Source of the DNA: Streptomyces tropicalis
Lineage (GTDB): Bacteria > Actinomycetota > Actinomycetes > Streptomycetales > Streptomycetaceae
DNA length: 64,000 bases
NCBI RefSeq assembly: GCF_029269835.1
Contig: NZ_JARJBB010000006.1
Coordinates: forward strand, 62,001-126,000
Reading direction: 5' to 3'
Translations under genes and position numbers: made by a program
In this document: positions 17,019 to 26,168 of the stretch, in pieces
How the letters are laid out: the number at the start of each line of letters is the position of its first letter
Numbering within the stretch: position 1 is the stretch's first letter
Notes under the pieces: model-generated
What the model was told of the DNA's origin: nothing
The model's database searches: none
The model's input: the letters and a program-made list of their open reading frames with translations, nothing else

Positions 17019-18593
17019 ATGGCGATGATGCGCCTGAGGCGCGAGGACCCGCGCGTCGTCGGCTCGTTCAGGCTTCACCGACGGCTCGGCGCGGGCGGGA
17101 TGGGCGTGGTCTACCTGGGCTCCGACCGGAAGGGCCAGCGGGTCGCCCTGAAGGTCATCCGGCCGGACCTGGCCGAGGACCAGGAGTTCCGTTCGCGGTT
17201 CGCCCGCGAGGTGTCCGCCGCGCGGCGGATCCGCGGCGGGTGCACGGCGCGTCTCGTCGCCGCGGACCTGGACGCGGACCGGCCGTGGTTCGCCACCCAG
17301 TACGTGCCCGGCCCCTCGCTGCACGACAAGGTCGCCGAGGAGGGCGCGCTGCGCGCCGCCGACGTGGCCGCCGTCGGGGCCGCGCTGTCCGAGGGACTGG
17401 TCGCGGTGCACGAGGCCGGGGTGGTGCACCGGGACCTGAAGCCGTCCAACATCCTGCTGTCCCCCAAGGGCCCCCGCATCATCGACTTCGGCATCGCCTG
17501 GGCCACCGGCGCCTCCACGCTCACGCACGTCGGCACGGCGGTCGGCTCCCCCGGCTTCCTCGCCCCGGAGCAGGTGCGCGGCGCCGCCGTCACCCCGGCC
17601 ACCGACGTCTTCTCGCTCGGCGCGACCCTCGCGTACGCGTCGACCGGCGACTCCCCCTTCGGGCACGGCAGCTCCGAGGTGATGCTCTACCGCGTGGTGC
17701 ACGAGGAGCCGCACCTGCACGGCGTGCCCGACGCGCTCGCCCCGCTGGTGCGGGCCTGTCTGGCGAAGGACCCCGAGGAGCGGCCGAGCACGCTGCAACT
17801 GTCGCTCCGGCTGAAGGAGATCGCGGCGCGGGAGGCTCAGGATCTGGAGGACCTGCGGCCGCCCGCGCCGCGCGCCGCGGAGGCGGACCGGCCGACCGGG
17901 CCGCTCGTCGACACCTGTCCGGACCACCGGCCCGCCGGCCGCGCCGAGCCGTCACGGCCCGGGTACGCCGACCAGCGGCGCGGCGGCCGTCCGGACCAGC
18001 GGGCCTCGTACCCGGAGCAGCAGCGGGGCCGCAGGCGCCCGCAGGGCGGATCCGGCACCCCCGCGCCGCGCGGGGCCTCGGCCTCGCGGGGCGGGTCCCG
18101 CGGCGGCAGCTCGTCGCGCGCGGGGTCCACGTCGTCCCGCGCGGGCGGGGCCCGGCCGGGTTCGGCGTCCCGGGACGGCTCGCGCACGGGGAGCCGCGGG
18201 CCGGGTCCGCGCAGCGGCGCCGGGCGGCCGGCCCGCCCCACCGGGACCGGGCTGCGGCCCGCCAACCCGCGTCTGCTGCGGCAGCGGCTGTTCGTCTTCG
18301 TGGTGGTGACGCTGCTGGTCGCCCTCGGCATCGCGGTCGCGCAGGGCTGCCAGGGCCCGGCGCGGGGGCTCGGCGGCGACGGCAGCGGTCCGCGCGTGGG
18401 GCGGGAGCAGGCCCGGAACGGGCAGAGTCCGCAGGAGCGGACGCAGCGGGAACGGACCCGGTGGGAGCCGGTGCGCGCGGGGTGGGCCGCCGTGCGGCCG
18501 GGCCTGACGGCGCCCGCCGCGGACGCGCCCCGTACCGCCGCGGGTCCGGGCGCCGCGGCTCAGGCCGTGGGCCGGCCCGTCGCCACCGCGTAG
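17019..18593 (+). CDS. Membrane-anchored Ser/Thr protein kinase (Hanks type)
   Basis: 524 aa. The kinase domain spans about 16-275, with glycine loop G-A-G-G-M-G-V-V-Y (25-33), ATP lysine K45, catalytic H137-R-D139-L-K-P-S-N, D156-F-G and A-P-E 182-184, all intact, so it should be active. Residues 280-420 are low-complexity, rich in Arg, Gly, Ser and Pro. One transmembrane helix (about 424-441) follows, then an extracellular tail of about 80 residues without PASTA repeats or any recognised sensor domain. GGGG lies 6 nt before ATG 17019, so I prefer it to ATG 17013. Its last 34 nt overlap the 3' end of the convergent TrmH-like gene. Confidence 0.92.
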   Translation: MAMMRLRREDPRVVGSFRLHRRLGAGGMGVVYLGSDRKGQRVALKVIRPDLAEDQEFRSRFAREVSAARRIRGGCTARLVAADLDADRPWFATQYVPGPSLHDKVAEEGALRAADVAAVGAALSEGLVAVHEAGVVHRDLKPSNILLSPKGPRIIDFGIAWATGASTLTHVGTAVGSPGFLAPEQVRGAAVTPATDVFSLGATLAYASTGDSPFGHGSSEVMLYRVVHEEPHLHGVPDALAPLVRACLAKDPEERPSTLQLSLRLKEIAAREAQDLEDLRPPAPRAAEADRPTGPLVDTCPDHRPAGRAEPSRPGYADQRRGGRPDQRASYPEQQRGRRRPQGGSGTPAPRGASASRGGSRGGSSSRAGSTSSRAGGARPGSASRDGSRTGSRGPGPRSGAGRPARPTGTGLRPANPRLLRQRLFVFVVVTLLVALGIAVAQGCQGPARGLGGDGSGPRVGREQARNGQSPQERTQRERTRWEPVRAGWAAVRPGLTAPAADAPRTAAGPGAAAQAVGRPVATA

Positions 18594-19378
18594 AAGGCCA
18601 CCGCCGCCGCGGCGCCCACGTTGAGGGAGTCGACGCCGTGGGCCATGGGGATGCGGACCCATTCGTCCGCGGCGACCAGCGCCTGCCGGGAGAGGCCGTC
18701 GCCCTCCGCGCCGAGCATCAGCGCGACGCGGTCCATCCGGTGCGGGGCGGTCTCGTCGAGGCTGCGCGCCTTCTCGTCGGGGGTGAGGGCGAGCAGCGTG
18801 AACCCGGCCTCGCGGACCGAGTCGAGCCCCTGGGGCCAGGTGTCCAGGCGGGCGTAGGGCACGGAGAAGACGGCGCCCATGGAGACCTTGACGCTGCGCC
18901 GGTAGAGCGGGTCGGCACAGTCCGGCGAGAGCAGCACCGCGTCCATGCCGAGGGCGGCCGCGGAGCGGAAGATGGCGCCGATGTTGGTGTGGTCGTTGAC
19001 CGCCTCCATCACGGCGACCCGGCGCGCGCCGCGCAGCAGTTCGCCCGCGGCCGGCAGCGGCTTGCGCTGCATGGAGGCGAGGGCGCCGCGGTGCACGTGG
19101 TAGCCGGTGACCCGCTCGGCCAGGTCGGGGGCGACCACGTAGACCGGGGCGGTCAGTTCGTCGATGACGTCGCGCATGACGTCGGCCCACTTCGGGGTGA
19201 GCAGCATCGAGCGCATGCCGTATCCGGCGTCCCTGGCCCGGCGGACGACCTTCTCGCCCTCGGCGATGAACAGGCCCTCCGCCGGTTCGCGGCGGCGGCG
19301 CAGCTCGACGTCGGTCAGGCCGGTGTAGTCGCCGAGGCGGGGGTCGTCGGGGTCCTCGACGGTGATGAGATCGGCCAC
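18560..19378 (-). CDS. TrmH/SpoU-family RNA methyltransferase
   Basis: 272 aa. An N-terminal substrate-binding domain (about 1-110, with F-I-A-E-G-E-K-V-V) precedes the SPOUT knot: N-D-H-T-N-I-G-A-I-F-R (motif 1), L-M-L-G-A-E-G-D-G-L (motif 2) and I-P-M...S-L-N-V-G-A-A-A-A-V (motif 3). It methylates a ribose 2'-OH in rRNA or tRNA; the site cannot be read from sequence. Start GTG 19378 is the best family fit, but its Shine-Dalgarno is distant. The 3' end overlaps the kinase gene by 34 nt. Confidence 0.88.
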   Translation of the reverse strand: MADLITVEDPDDPRLGDYTGLTDVELRRRREPAEGLFIAEGEKVVRRARDAGYGMRSMLLTPKWADVMRDVIDELTAPVYVVAPDLAERVTGYHVHRGALASMQRKPLPAAGELLRGARRVAVMEAVNDHTNIGAIFRSAAALGMDAVLLSPDCADPLYRRSVKVSMGAVFSVPYARLDTWPQGLDSVREAGFTLLALTPDEKARSLDETAPHRMDRVALMLGAEGDGLSRQALVAADEWVRIPMAHGVDSLNVGAAAAVAFYAVATGRPTA

Positions 19379-19443
19379 GGAAGTGATACTGCCTTGTCCT
19401 CGAAGCGGTGCCTGCGGCACGGAAGGAGCGGGACGGCCCGGGA

Positions 19444-20676
19444 TCACCGGTCGGTCGGCGTGCCGACCGCGACGACCTCGCCGACGACGATGACGGCCGG
19501 CGGCCTCACGTCCTCGGCCCGGACGGTCTCGGCGACCGTGGCGAGGGTGGCGTCCACCCTGCGCTGGGCGGCCGTGGTGCCCTCCTGGACCAGGGCCACC
19601 GGGGTGTCCGGGGACCGGCCGTGGGCGATCAGTGTCTCGGCGATCCGGCCCATCTTGTCGACGCCCATCAGGATCACCAGCGTGCCGGTGAGCCGGGCCA
19701 GGCTCGGCCAGTCGACCAGGGAGCGCTCGTCGTCAGGGGCGACATGGCCGCTGACCACGGTGAACTCGTGGGCGACCCCGCGGTGGGTGACGGGGATGCC
19801 CGCGGCGCCCGGGACGGAGATGGAGCTGGAGATGCCGGGCACCACGGTGCACGGGATGCCCGCCTCGGCGAGCGCCTGCACCTCCTCCATGCCGCGCCCG
19901 AAGACGTACGGGTCCCCGCCCTTGAGGCGCACCACCGACCGGCCCTTGCGGGCGTGCTCGATCAGGGCGTTGTTGATGGCCTCCTGGGCCATGTAGCGGC
20001 CGTAGGGGATCTTCGCGGCGTCGATGACCTCGACGTGCGGCGGCAGTTCGGCCAGCAGGTCGCGCGGGCCGAGCCGGTCGGCGATGACGACGTCGGCCTC
20101 GGCGAGCAGGCGGCGGCCGCGCACGGTGATCAGGTCGGGGTCGCCGGGGCCGCCGCCGACCAGGGCGACGCCCGGGGTGCGGGTGCGGTGGTGCGGGGCG
20201 ACCAGGGTGCCGTCCCGCAGTCCCTCGACGACCGCGTCGCGGACGGCCGCGGTGTGCCGGGGGTCGCGGCCGCGGGCGTCGGTGGTCAGCACGGCCACGG
20301 TGACGCCCTCGCTCTGCCCGGTGGCCGGGGTCCAGGCGGTGGCCCTGTCCGCGTCGTCGGACCGGACGCACCAGACGCGCTCCCGCTCCGCCTCGGCGGA
20401 CGCACGGGCGTTGGCCTCCGCGTCGTCGCTCGCGACCAGGGCGTACCAGGCCCCGGCGAGGTCGCCCTCCGCGTAGGGGCGCCGCTGCCAGGTGATCTCG
20501 CCCGCGTCGGCCATGGCCTCGACGGAGGGGGTCGCCTCCGGGGAGACGAGCACAACGTCCGCGCCCGCGGCGAGGAGCGCGGGCAGCCGGCGCTGGGCGA
20601 CCTGTCCGCCGCCGACGACGACCACACGGCGGCCGGTCAGGCGGAGACCTACGGGATAGGCGGGGTGTTCGGCCAT
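19444..20676 (-). CDS. cobA: Uroporphyrinogen-III C-methyltransferase with siroheme-synthase N-domain
   Basis: 410 aa, CysG-like. Residues about 1-150 are a Rossmann domain with V-V-V-G-G-G-Q-V-A-Q-R-R, resembling precorrin-2 dehydrogenase/ferrochelatase. Residues about 165-405 are the SAM-dependent methyltransferase with V-G-G-G-P-G-D-P-D-L-I-T and G-G-D-P-Y-V-F-G-R-G. It makes precorrin-2 from uroporphyrinogen III, the branch point to cobalamin and siroheme. The N-terminal domain is shorter than in E. coli CysG, so the dehydrogenase/chelatase step is less certain. It heads the cobalamin gene group, with BluB-CobT and CobL next on the same strand. Confidence 0.92.
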   Translation of the reverse strand: MAEHPAYPVGLRLTGRRVVVVGGGQVAQRRLPALLAAGADVVLVSPEATPSVEAMADAGEITWQRRPYAEGDLAGAWYALVASDDAEANARASAEAERERVWCVRSDDADRATAWTPATGQSEGVTVAVLTTDARGRDPRHTAAVRDAVVEGLRDGTLVAPHHRTRTPGVALVGGGPGDPDLITVRGRRLLAEADVVIADRLGPRDLLAELPPHVEVIDAAKIPYGRYMAQEAINNALIEHARKGRSVVRLKGGDPYVFGRGMEEVQALAEAGIPCTVVPGISSSISVPGAAGIPVTHRGVAHEFTVVSGHVAPDDERSLVDWPSLARLTGTLVILMGVDKMGRIAETLIAHGRSPDTPVALVQEGTTAAQRRVDATLATVAETVRAEDVRPPAVIVVGEVVAVGTPTDR

Positions 20677-20857
20677 GAGAGGTGCGGCTCCTCGTCCAGG
20701 CGGTACGAATGGGCGCTGCGGCTCCGGAGCGGCCCTGACGTGGGGATTTTAGTGCCTCGGCGGGCGGTGCTCGCCTCGGGTGGGGTCCGCGGGAGGCGGC
20801 CGGGCGTACGGCGGGGCCGGGGCCGGCGGGCGTGCGCCCCCGGCCCCGGGCCCGCGG

Positions 20858-23800
20858 TCACTTCTCGGTGACGCCGGCCGAGTCGAAGGTGGCGACCTCG
20901 TGCATGGCCCGCGCGGTGCTCTGCACCAGCGGGAGGGCCAGCAGGGCGCCGGTGCCCTCGCCCAGCCGGAGGTCGAGGTCGACCAGGGGGCGCAGCCCGA
21001 GCTTGTTCAGGGCGGCGACATGGCCGGGCTCGGCGCTGCGGTGGCCCGCGATGCAGGCGGCGAGGACCTCGGGGGCGACGGCGCGGGCGACCAGGGCGGC
21101 GGCGCCGGCGCTGACGCCGTCCAGGATCACCGGCGTGCGCAGGGAGGCGCCGCCGAGGAGCAGGCCGACCATGGCCGCGTGCTCGAAGCCGCCGAGCGCG
21201 GCGAGGACGCCGATCGGGTCGGCCGGGTCCGGCTGGTGCAGTTCGAGCGCGCGGCGCACGACCTCGGTCTTGCGGGCCAGGGTCTCGTCGTTGATGCCCG
21301 TGCCGCGGCCGGTGACCTCCGCCGGGTCGGCGCCGGTGAAGACGGAGATCAGGGCGGCGGACGCGGTGGTGTTGGCGATGCCCATCTCACCGGTGAGCAG
21401 CGCCTTGTTCCCGGCGGCGACCAGGTCGCGGGCGGTCTCGATGCCGACCTCGATGGCCTGCTTGGCCTCCTCGCGGGTCATCGCGGGTCCGGCGGTCATG
21501 TCGGAGGTGCCGGCGCGGACCTTGCGGGGCAGCAGGCCGGGGGTGGCCGGGAGGTCGGTGGCGACGCCCACGTCGATCACGCAGACCTCGGCGCCCACCT
21601 GCGCGGCGAAGGCGTTGCAGACCGCTCCGCCGCCGAGGAAGTTGGCCACCATCTGGCCGGTGACCTCCTGGGGCCAGGGGGTGACGCCCTGGGCGTGCAC
21701 GCCGTGGTCGCCGGCGAAGATCGCGACGGCCGCGGGCTCCGGGATCGGCGGGGGGCACTGGCGGGACAGGCCGGACAGCTGCGCGGAGATGATCTCCAGC
21801 ATGCCGAGTGCGCCGGCCGGCTTGGTCATCCGCTTCTGGCGCTCCCACGCCTCGCCGAGCGCCTTGGCGTCCAGCGGCCGGATCTGGGCGACCGTCTCGC
21901 CGAGCAGGTCGTGCGGGTCCTCCCCCGGCAGGGCGCGGCGTCCGTACGTCTCCTCGTGGACGACCCACGACAGCGGGCGGCGCTTGGACCAGCCGGCCTG
22001 CATCAGCTCGGGCTCGCCCGGGAACTCGTCGACGTAGCCGACGCACAGGTAGGCCACGACCTCCAGGTGCTCGGGCAGGCCGAGTTCGCGGACCATCTCG
22101 CGCTCGTCGAAGAAGCTGACCCAGCCGACGCCCAGGCCTTCCGCGCGGGCGGCGAGCCAGAGGTTCTCCACGGCGAGCGCGGAGGAGTAGGGGGCCATCT
22201 GCGGCTGCGTGTGGCGACCGAGGGTGTGGCGGCCGCCGCGGGTCGGGTCCGCGGTGACGACGATGTTCACCGGGGTGTCGAGGATGGCCTCGATCTTCAG
22301 TTCCTTGAACTGCTTCGCCCGGCCCTTCGGCAGCGACTTGGCGTAGGCCTCGCGCTGGCGCATGGCCAGTTCGTGCATGGCCTGCCGGGTGTCGGCGGAG
22401 CGGATGACGACGAAGTCCCAGGGCTGGGAGTGGCCCACGGACGGCGCGGTGTGCGCCGCCTCCAGGACGCGCAGCAGGACCTCGTGCGGGATCGGGTCGC
22501 TGCGGAAGCCGTTGCGGATGTCGCGGCGCTCGCGGATGACGCGGAGCACGGCCTCGCGCTCGGCGTCGTCGAAGCCGGGCGCGGCCGGTCCGGTGGACTG
22601 CTGTGCTTCTGCCACGGGGGCCGTGCTCTCTTCCTGGTCGGCGACCTGGGTGTGCAGGTCGTCGGCGTGCTGTACGACCTCGGTCTCGGGTTCCGCGGCG
22701 GGCGCCGCGGGGACGGTGTCGGCCCCGCGCGGGGCGGGGACGGTCACGGCGGGTACGTCCGGCGCCCCAGCGGCCTCCGGGTCCTGCGCGGCCGGGGATT
22801 CGGCGGGCAGGACCAGCGGGTGCGGCGGGGTCGGGGCGAGGTGCGGGGCGCTGGGCACCGTGCCCTCCACCGGGACGAACCGGCCGATCGGCTGGCCCGG
22901 CTGCGCCTGCAGCGGGACCGCGGCCGGGACCGGCGCGCCGGGACCGTGCTCCTCGGGCGCCTCGCCGGGGCCGGCGACGGCGTCGGGAGCGGCCGGGGCC
23001 GCGTGCTCGACCGGGTGCGGGGCCTGCAGGACGTCGGGGGCCGGTGCGGCGGGGCCGGCGACCGGCTGCCGGTCGGCCCCCTGGTCGGGCCCGGTGCGGT
23101 CCGCGGGCGTGGTGTCCGCCTCGGGATGCTGCGGGCCCTGCAGCAGGGCCGGGTCGGTGCCGTCCGGGACCGGGGCGGACCCGGCCTCGGCGGCCGCGGT
23201 CTGCGGGGCGGGCGGTGCGGCCTGCGGCTCCGACGGGACGGCGTCCGGCTGGGGCTGCCCGCCCGCCGGGACGGGCTGCGGAGTCACGGTGCCCGTCGCC
23301 GTGTCCCCGGGCTGCGGGGCCGCGTCGGCGGGCAGGGCGATGCCGTCAAAGGGCGTGGCGGTGGCGTCGGGGGCGGCCGGGGGCTGCGGCAGCGGGGCGG
23401 CCTCCGTCTCCGGCGCGGATCCGGCGGGGGCCCCGGGAGCCGTTTCCGTGTACGGGGCCTGCTCCGCGGCCGGGGTGTGCTCCGGGCCCCGGAGGGCCTC
23501 GGGACCCTGGAGGGCGCCCGAGGACCGGGGGGCGTCCGGGCCCCGGTCCCGTCGTGCGACGGCGGCGTCGAGGGCCTGGCCCGGTACGGCCGCGGTCAGG
23601 GGCGGAAGCTGTCCGGCCGGGGCGGCGTCGGCCGGGGTCGCCCCGGCGGCGTACGCGCCCTCGGGGCCGGTCTCCGAACCGGTCGCGGCGGCCTCGGCGG
23701 GCGGCCCGGCGGGACCGGTCGCGGACGCGGCGTCCGGCGCGTGCCCTGCTGCGGACTCCGGACCGCCCGGCGCGGGTTGCGCGCCCTCCGGGGCGGACGG

Positions 23801-24490
23801 GACGGCCTCGGGGCCCGGCTCGGGCCGGCCCGCGGGGTCCCCGGCCGGTTCGGCGGCCGCGGGCGGCGGCACCGGCTGCGGGAGGGCGGCCCGGGCGGGG
23901 GCCGGGTCGGCGGGCGCGGCGGCCGGAGCAACCGTTTCCGCAGCCGGGCCCTGTGCGCCGGCCGGGGCGGGGACCGGAGCCTGGCCTGGGGCGCCCCAGG
24001 GGGCGGCGCCCTGCGGGACCGCCTCCCCCGGGTACACGGCCTCGGCGGGCTCGGGGGCGGCCGCCGCCGGTGCGGGCTGCCGGGCACGCACCCCGGCCGG
24101 GCCGCGGTCGGCGAGCGAGCGGACGGGGCTCGCGGAGCTGTCGGGCAGCGGCGGGCCGAGGTGCAGCGGGCGGCGGGGCGCGGGCTGCCCCCCGGGCGCG
24201 GCTCCGGGCGGGCCGGGGTGCAGGACGCCGCCGAGGTCGACCGAGCCGGTGTCGCGGCCGGACAGTTCGTGCGGTCCGGGGGCATGGAACGCCTCGACGA
24301 CCGGCTCCGGGGCGGGCGGCGGCACTTCGTTGCCCCAGGCACCGTGGGAACCGGGCAGCAGCAGGTCTTCGTCCTCGGCAGGGTTCTCGGAGAGGTAGGC
24401 GTACGTGGTGGAGGCGGGTACGCCCGGCTGCTCCACCATGCCTGCGCTCTCCGGCAGTCCCTCGCCCGGGACCTGGCCGGTGTCGGTCAT
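20858..24490 (-). CDS. cobT: Fusion: disordered N-region + BluB-like + CobT
   Basis: 1,210 aa in three parts. Residues about 1-635 are low-complexity Pro/Ala/Gly/Glu sequence with no recognisable fold. Residues about 637-845 are a nitroreductase-fold BluB-like domain (R-E-R-R-D-I-R-N-G-F near its start; S-V-G-H-S-Q-P-W-D-F), which would make dimethylbenzimidazole from FMN. Residues about 865-1205 are CobT, with A-G-D-H-G-V, G-E-M-G-I-A-N-T-T and the catalytic glutamate in R-L-G-E-G-T-G-A. CobT attaches phosphoribose to that base, so one chain carries two consecutive steps of lower-ligand synthesis. GAGGGG lies 5 nt before ATG 24490. The reading frame is continuous through the disordered region, with normal codon bias. 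Confidence 0.92.
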   Translation of the reverse strand: MTDTGQVPGEGLPESAGMVEQPGVPASTTYAYLSENPAEDEDLLLPGSHGAWGNEVPPPAPEPVVEAFHAPGPHELSGRDTGSVDLGGVLHPGPPGAAPGGQPAPRRPLHLGPPLPDSSASPVRSLADRGPAGVRARQPAPAAAAPEPAEAVYPGEAVPQGAAPWGAPGQAPVPAPAGAQGPAAETVAPAAAPADPAPARAALPQPVPPPAAAEPAGDPAGRPEPGPEAVPSAPEGAQPAPGGPESAAGHAPDAASATGPAGPPAEAAATGSETGPEGAYAAGATPADAAPAGQLPPLTAAVPGQALDAAVARRDRGPDAPRSSGALQGPEALRGPEHTPAAEQAPYTETAPGAPAGSAPETEAAPLPQPPAAPDATATPFDGIALPADAAPQPGDTATGTVTPQPVPAGGQPQPDAVPSEPQAAPPAPQTAAAEAGSAPVPDGTDPALLQGPQHPEADTTPADRTGPDQGADRQPVAGPAAPAPDVLQAPHPVEHAAPAAPDAVAGPGEAPEEHGPGAPVPAAVPLQAQPGQPIGRFVPVEGTVPSAPHLAPTPPHPLVLPAESPAAQDPEAAGAPDVPAVTVPAPRGADTVPAAPAAEPETEVVQHADDLHTQVADQEESTAPVAEAQQSTGPAAPGFDDAEREAVLRVIRERRDIRNGFRSDPIPHEVLLRVLEAAHTAPSVGHSQPWDFVVIRSADTRQAMHELAMRQREAYAKSLPKGRAKQFKELKIEAILDTPVNIVVTADPTRGGRHTLGRHTQPQMAPYSSALAVENLWLAARAEGLGVGWVSFFDEREMVRELGLPEHLEVVAYLCVGYVDEFPGEPELMQAGWSKRRPLSWVVHEETYGRRALPGEDPHDLLGETVAQIRPLDAKALGEAWERQKRMTKPAGALGMLEIISAQLSGLSRQCPPPIPEPAAVAIFAGDHGVHAQGVTPWPQEVTGQMVANFLGGGAVCNAFAAQVGAEVCVIDVGVATDLPATPGLLPRKVRAGTSDMTAGPAMTREEAKQAIEVGIETARDLVAAGNKALLTGEMGIANTTASAALISVFTGADPAEVTGRGTGINDETLARKTEVVRRALELHQPDPADPIGVLAALGGFEHAAMVGLLLGGASLRTPVILDGVSAGAAALVARAVAPEVLAACIAGHRSAEPGHVAALNKLGLRPLVDLDLRLGEGTGALLALPLVQSTARAMHEVATFDSAGVTEK

Positions 24491-24837
24491 GCGTACCCCT
24501 CGCCCATCGGTTAAGTGCTCCTGCGACCAGCTCACCGGGGACGGCGCACCGACCGTCCCGCAGTGAAGAACGAGCGTCCGTGCCCAGCGGCACGAACGAC
24601 CCGCCGGTAAAAGGCGACAAAGCCATTGAGTGGCATTGTCGTGGTCGTGCCGTCGCCGTGACAGCCCGATCCGCGTCGGTCCGCTGTGGACTGCGCCACG
24701 TTGCGCGTCCCCCGGTTCTGCCGTACCACACTCCCCTCAAAACGGGCGGGTTTTCCGGACATTGACGAACGAAGTTCCGGTCCACCCAGTGCGGCACAAC
24801 GGTCGGCCAGCCTACCGCGCGCGGTACGACAACCCGA
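24491..24837. other. Intergenic region between cobL and the bluB-cobT fusion
   Basis: 347 nt without a gene. It contains the 27-bp palindrome at 24615-24641, annotated separately. It also has a small hairpin with A/T arms (AAAAC 24739-24743 with GTTTT 24750-24754) that could end the cobL transcript. I searched for the conserved B12 riboswitch boxes and did not find a convincing set. Confidence 0.5.
24615..24641. promoter_or_regulatory. 27-bp palindrome upstream of bluB-cobT
   Basis: Arms of 11 nt (24615-24625 and 24631-24641) pair with a single mismatch around a 5-nt centre: CGACAA-a-GCCA / TGGC-a-TTGTCG. It lies 125 nt before the start of the fusion gene, in the AT-richest part of the gap. 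An operator for a dimeric regulator or a 5' leader hairpin are both possible. Confidence 0.5.
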
Positions 24838-26049
24838 TCACGGGGCGCGCTCGGGCAGGACCCCGCTGAGCAGGAAGGCGACGCTCCGCTCCTTCTCCGT
24901 CCAGGCCCGGGTGTCGAGTTCGACGGACTGGAGGAGCGCGCACTCGACGTCGTAGCCGTGCTCGGTCAGGTCGCGGCCGATGCGTTCGGCCGTGTCGCGG
25001 GTCGCGGCGTGGGCGACGATGCGCTGCGGTCGGCGGTCGGCGACCGCGGAGACCACGGCCGCTCCCCCGCCGCCGACCCGCACGACGTCCGGTTCCGGCA
25101 GGTTCTCCAGCACGTGCGGGGCGCTGCCGCGCACCACCTGGAGCTGGACGCCGGCGCGGCGGGCGGCCTCCTCGGCCCGGGCGCAGGCGGTGGGGTCGTG
25201 GTCGACGGCGATGACGGCGGCTCCCCCGCCCGCGGCCTCGGCGGCGAACGCACCGCTGCCGCAGCCGATGTCCCACACCAGGTCGCCGACGCGCGGCCCG
25301 AGCCGGGCCAGTTGGGCGGCGCGGAGCAGATCCGACTCCCCCTCGCCGAGGTCGCCGCCGTACGAGGCGGCGGGCCGGGTCCAGCCGCGGGGGCCGGCGG
25401 CGGGGTCGCGTCCGGCGATCCAGCCGCCGCCCTCGCCGCCGCCGGCCGGGCCGCCGATGACGATGACGACGTTGGGGTCCCGCCAGGTGTGGTCGGCGGC
25501 GTTGTCGGAGGTGACGACGGTGACCTGTTCCCGCTCGGTGCCCAGCTCCTCGCAGATGACGAAGGTGCGGTGGACTCCCTCCAGCAGGAGGCCCAGTTCG
25601 GCGGGTCCGGCCCCGGGGGCGGTCAGCACGGCGACCTTGGTGTGCGCCCGGCACACGTTGACCGCGCGGCGCAGGGTGCGCTTGTGGGCGACGACCACCT
25701 GGGCGTCGTCCCAGGGCATCCCGGCGCGGGCGAAGGCGGCGGCGACGGGGGACACCGCGGGGACCACCTCGACCTCGAGGCCGAAATCCGGTGCGCGCAG
25801 AGTCCGCACGACGCCGAAGAAGCCGGGGTCGCCGTCCGCGATCACCACGGCGGTCCCGCGGTGGGCGGCGATGCGGCGGGCGGCGAGGGGGACGCTGCCG
25901 AGGCGGACGCGCTCGGCGGTGCCGGGCACCTCCGCGAGTGCGAGGTGGTGGGCGGCGCCCGCCACCAGGGTGGCGGCACCGAGGGCGGAACGTGCCGCGG
26001 CGGTCAGCGGCGAGCCGTCCCAGCCGATCACCGTGACCCGGTCGGCCAT
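24838..26049 (-). CDS. cobL: Precorrin-6Y C5,15-methyltransferase (decarboxylating), CbiE-CbiT fusion
   Basis: 403 aa. The N-terminal half (1-about 195) is a CbiE tetrapyrrole methylase with V-T-V-I-G-W-D-G-S-P and D-G-D-P-G-F-F-G. The C-terminal half (about 215-400) is a CbiT SAM methyltransferase with W-D-I-G-C-G-S-G-A and a later R-V-G-G-G-G. Together they methylate C5 and C15 and remove the C12 acetate carboxyl during corrin ring synthesis. The start at 26049 (MADRVTVIGWDG) has GGAG about 10 nt before it. It is on the same strand as the CobT fusion and CobA, but 347 nt from the former, so probably a separate transcript. Confidence 0.92.
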   Translation of the reverse strand: MADRVTVIGWDGSPLTAAARSALGAATLVAGAAHHLALAEVPGTAERVRLGSVPLAARRIAAHRGTAVVIADGDPGFFGVVRTLRAPDFGLEVEVVPAVSPVAAAFARAGMPWDDAQVVVAHKRTLRRAVNVCRAHTKVAVLTAPGAGPAELGLLLEGVHRTFVICEELGTEREQVTVVTSDNAADHTWRDPNVVIVIGGPAGGGEGGGWIAGRDPAAGPRGWTRPAASYGGDLGEGESDLLRAAQLARLGPRVGDLVWDIGCGSGAFAAEAAGGGAAVIAVDHDPTACARAEEAARRAGVQLQVVRGSAPHVLENLPEPDVVRVGGGGAAVVSAVADRRPQRIVAHAATRDTAERIGRDLTEHGYDVECALLQSVELDTRAWTEKERSVAFLLSGVLPERAP

Positions 26050-26168
26050 CGTCGTCAGTCTCCAGGGGATGTCGCAGATCGTCGGGGGACGGCCCGCACG
26101 GGCGTTCCGAGAGGGTACCCCGTCGGCCGGTGCGCCGAGGGGTCCGGCCCGAACGCTGCGGCGCCGCG

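Noticed and set aside
20858..24490. The disordered first half as a mis-joined non-coding region
   Set aside because: The frame is unbroken for over 600 codons with normal third-position GC, and the ATG at 24490 has a good ribosome-binding site.
24491..24837. Cobalamin riboswitch before the bluB-cobT fusion
   Set aside because: The conserved B12-box sequence and its partner elements were not found in the minus-strand leader; only GCCACTC resembles part of it.
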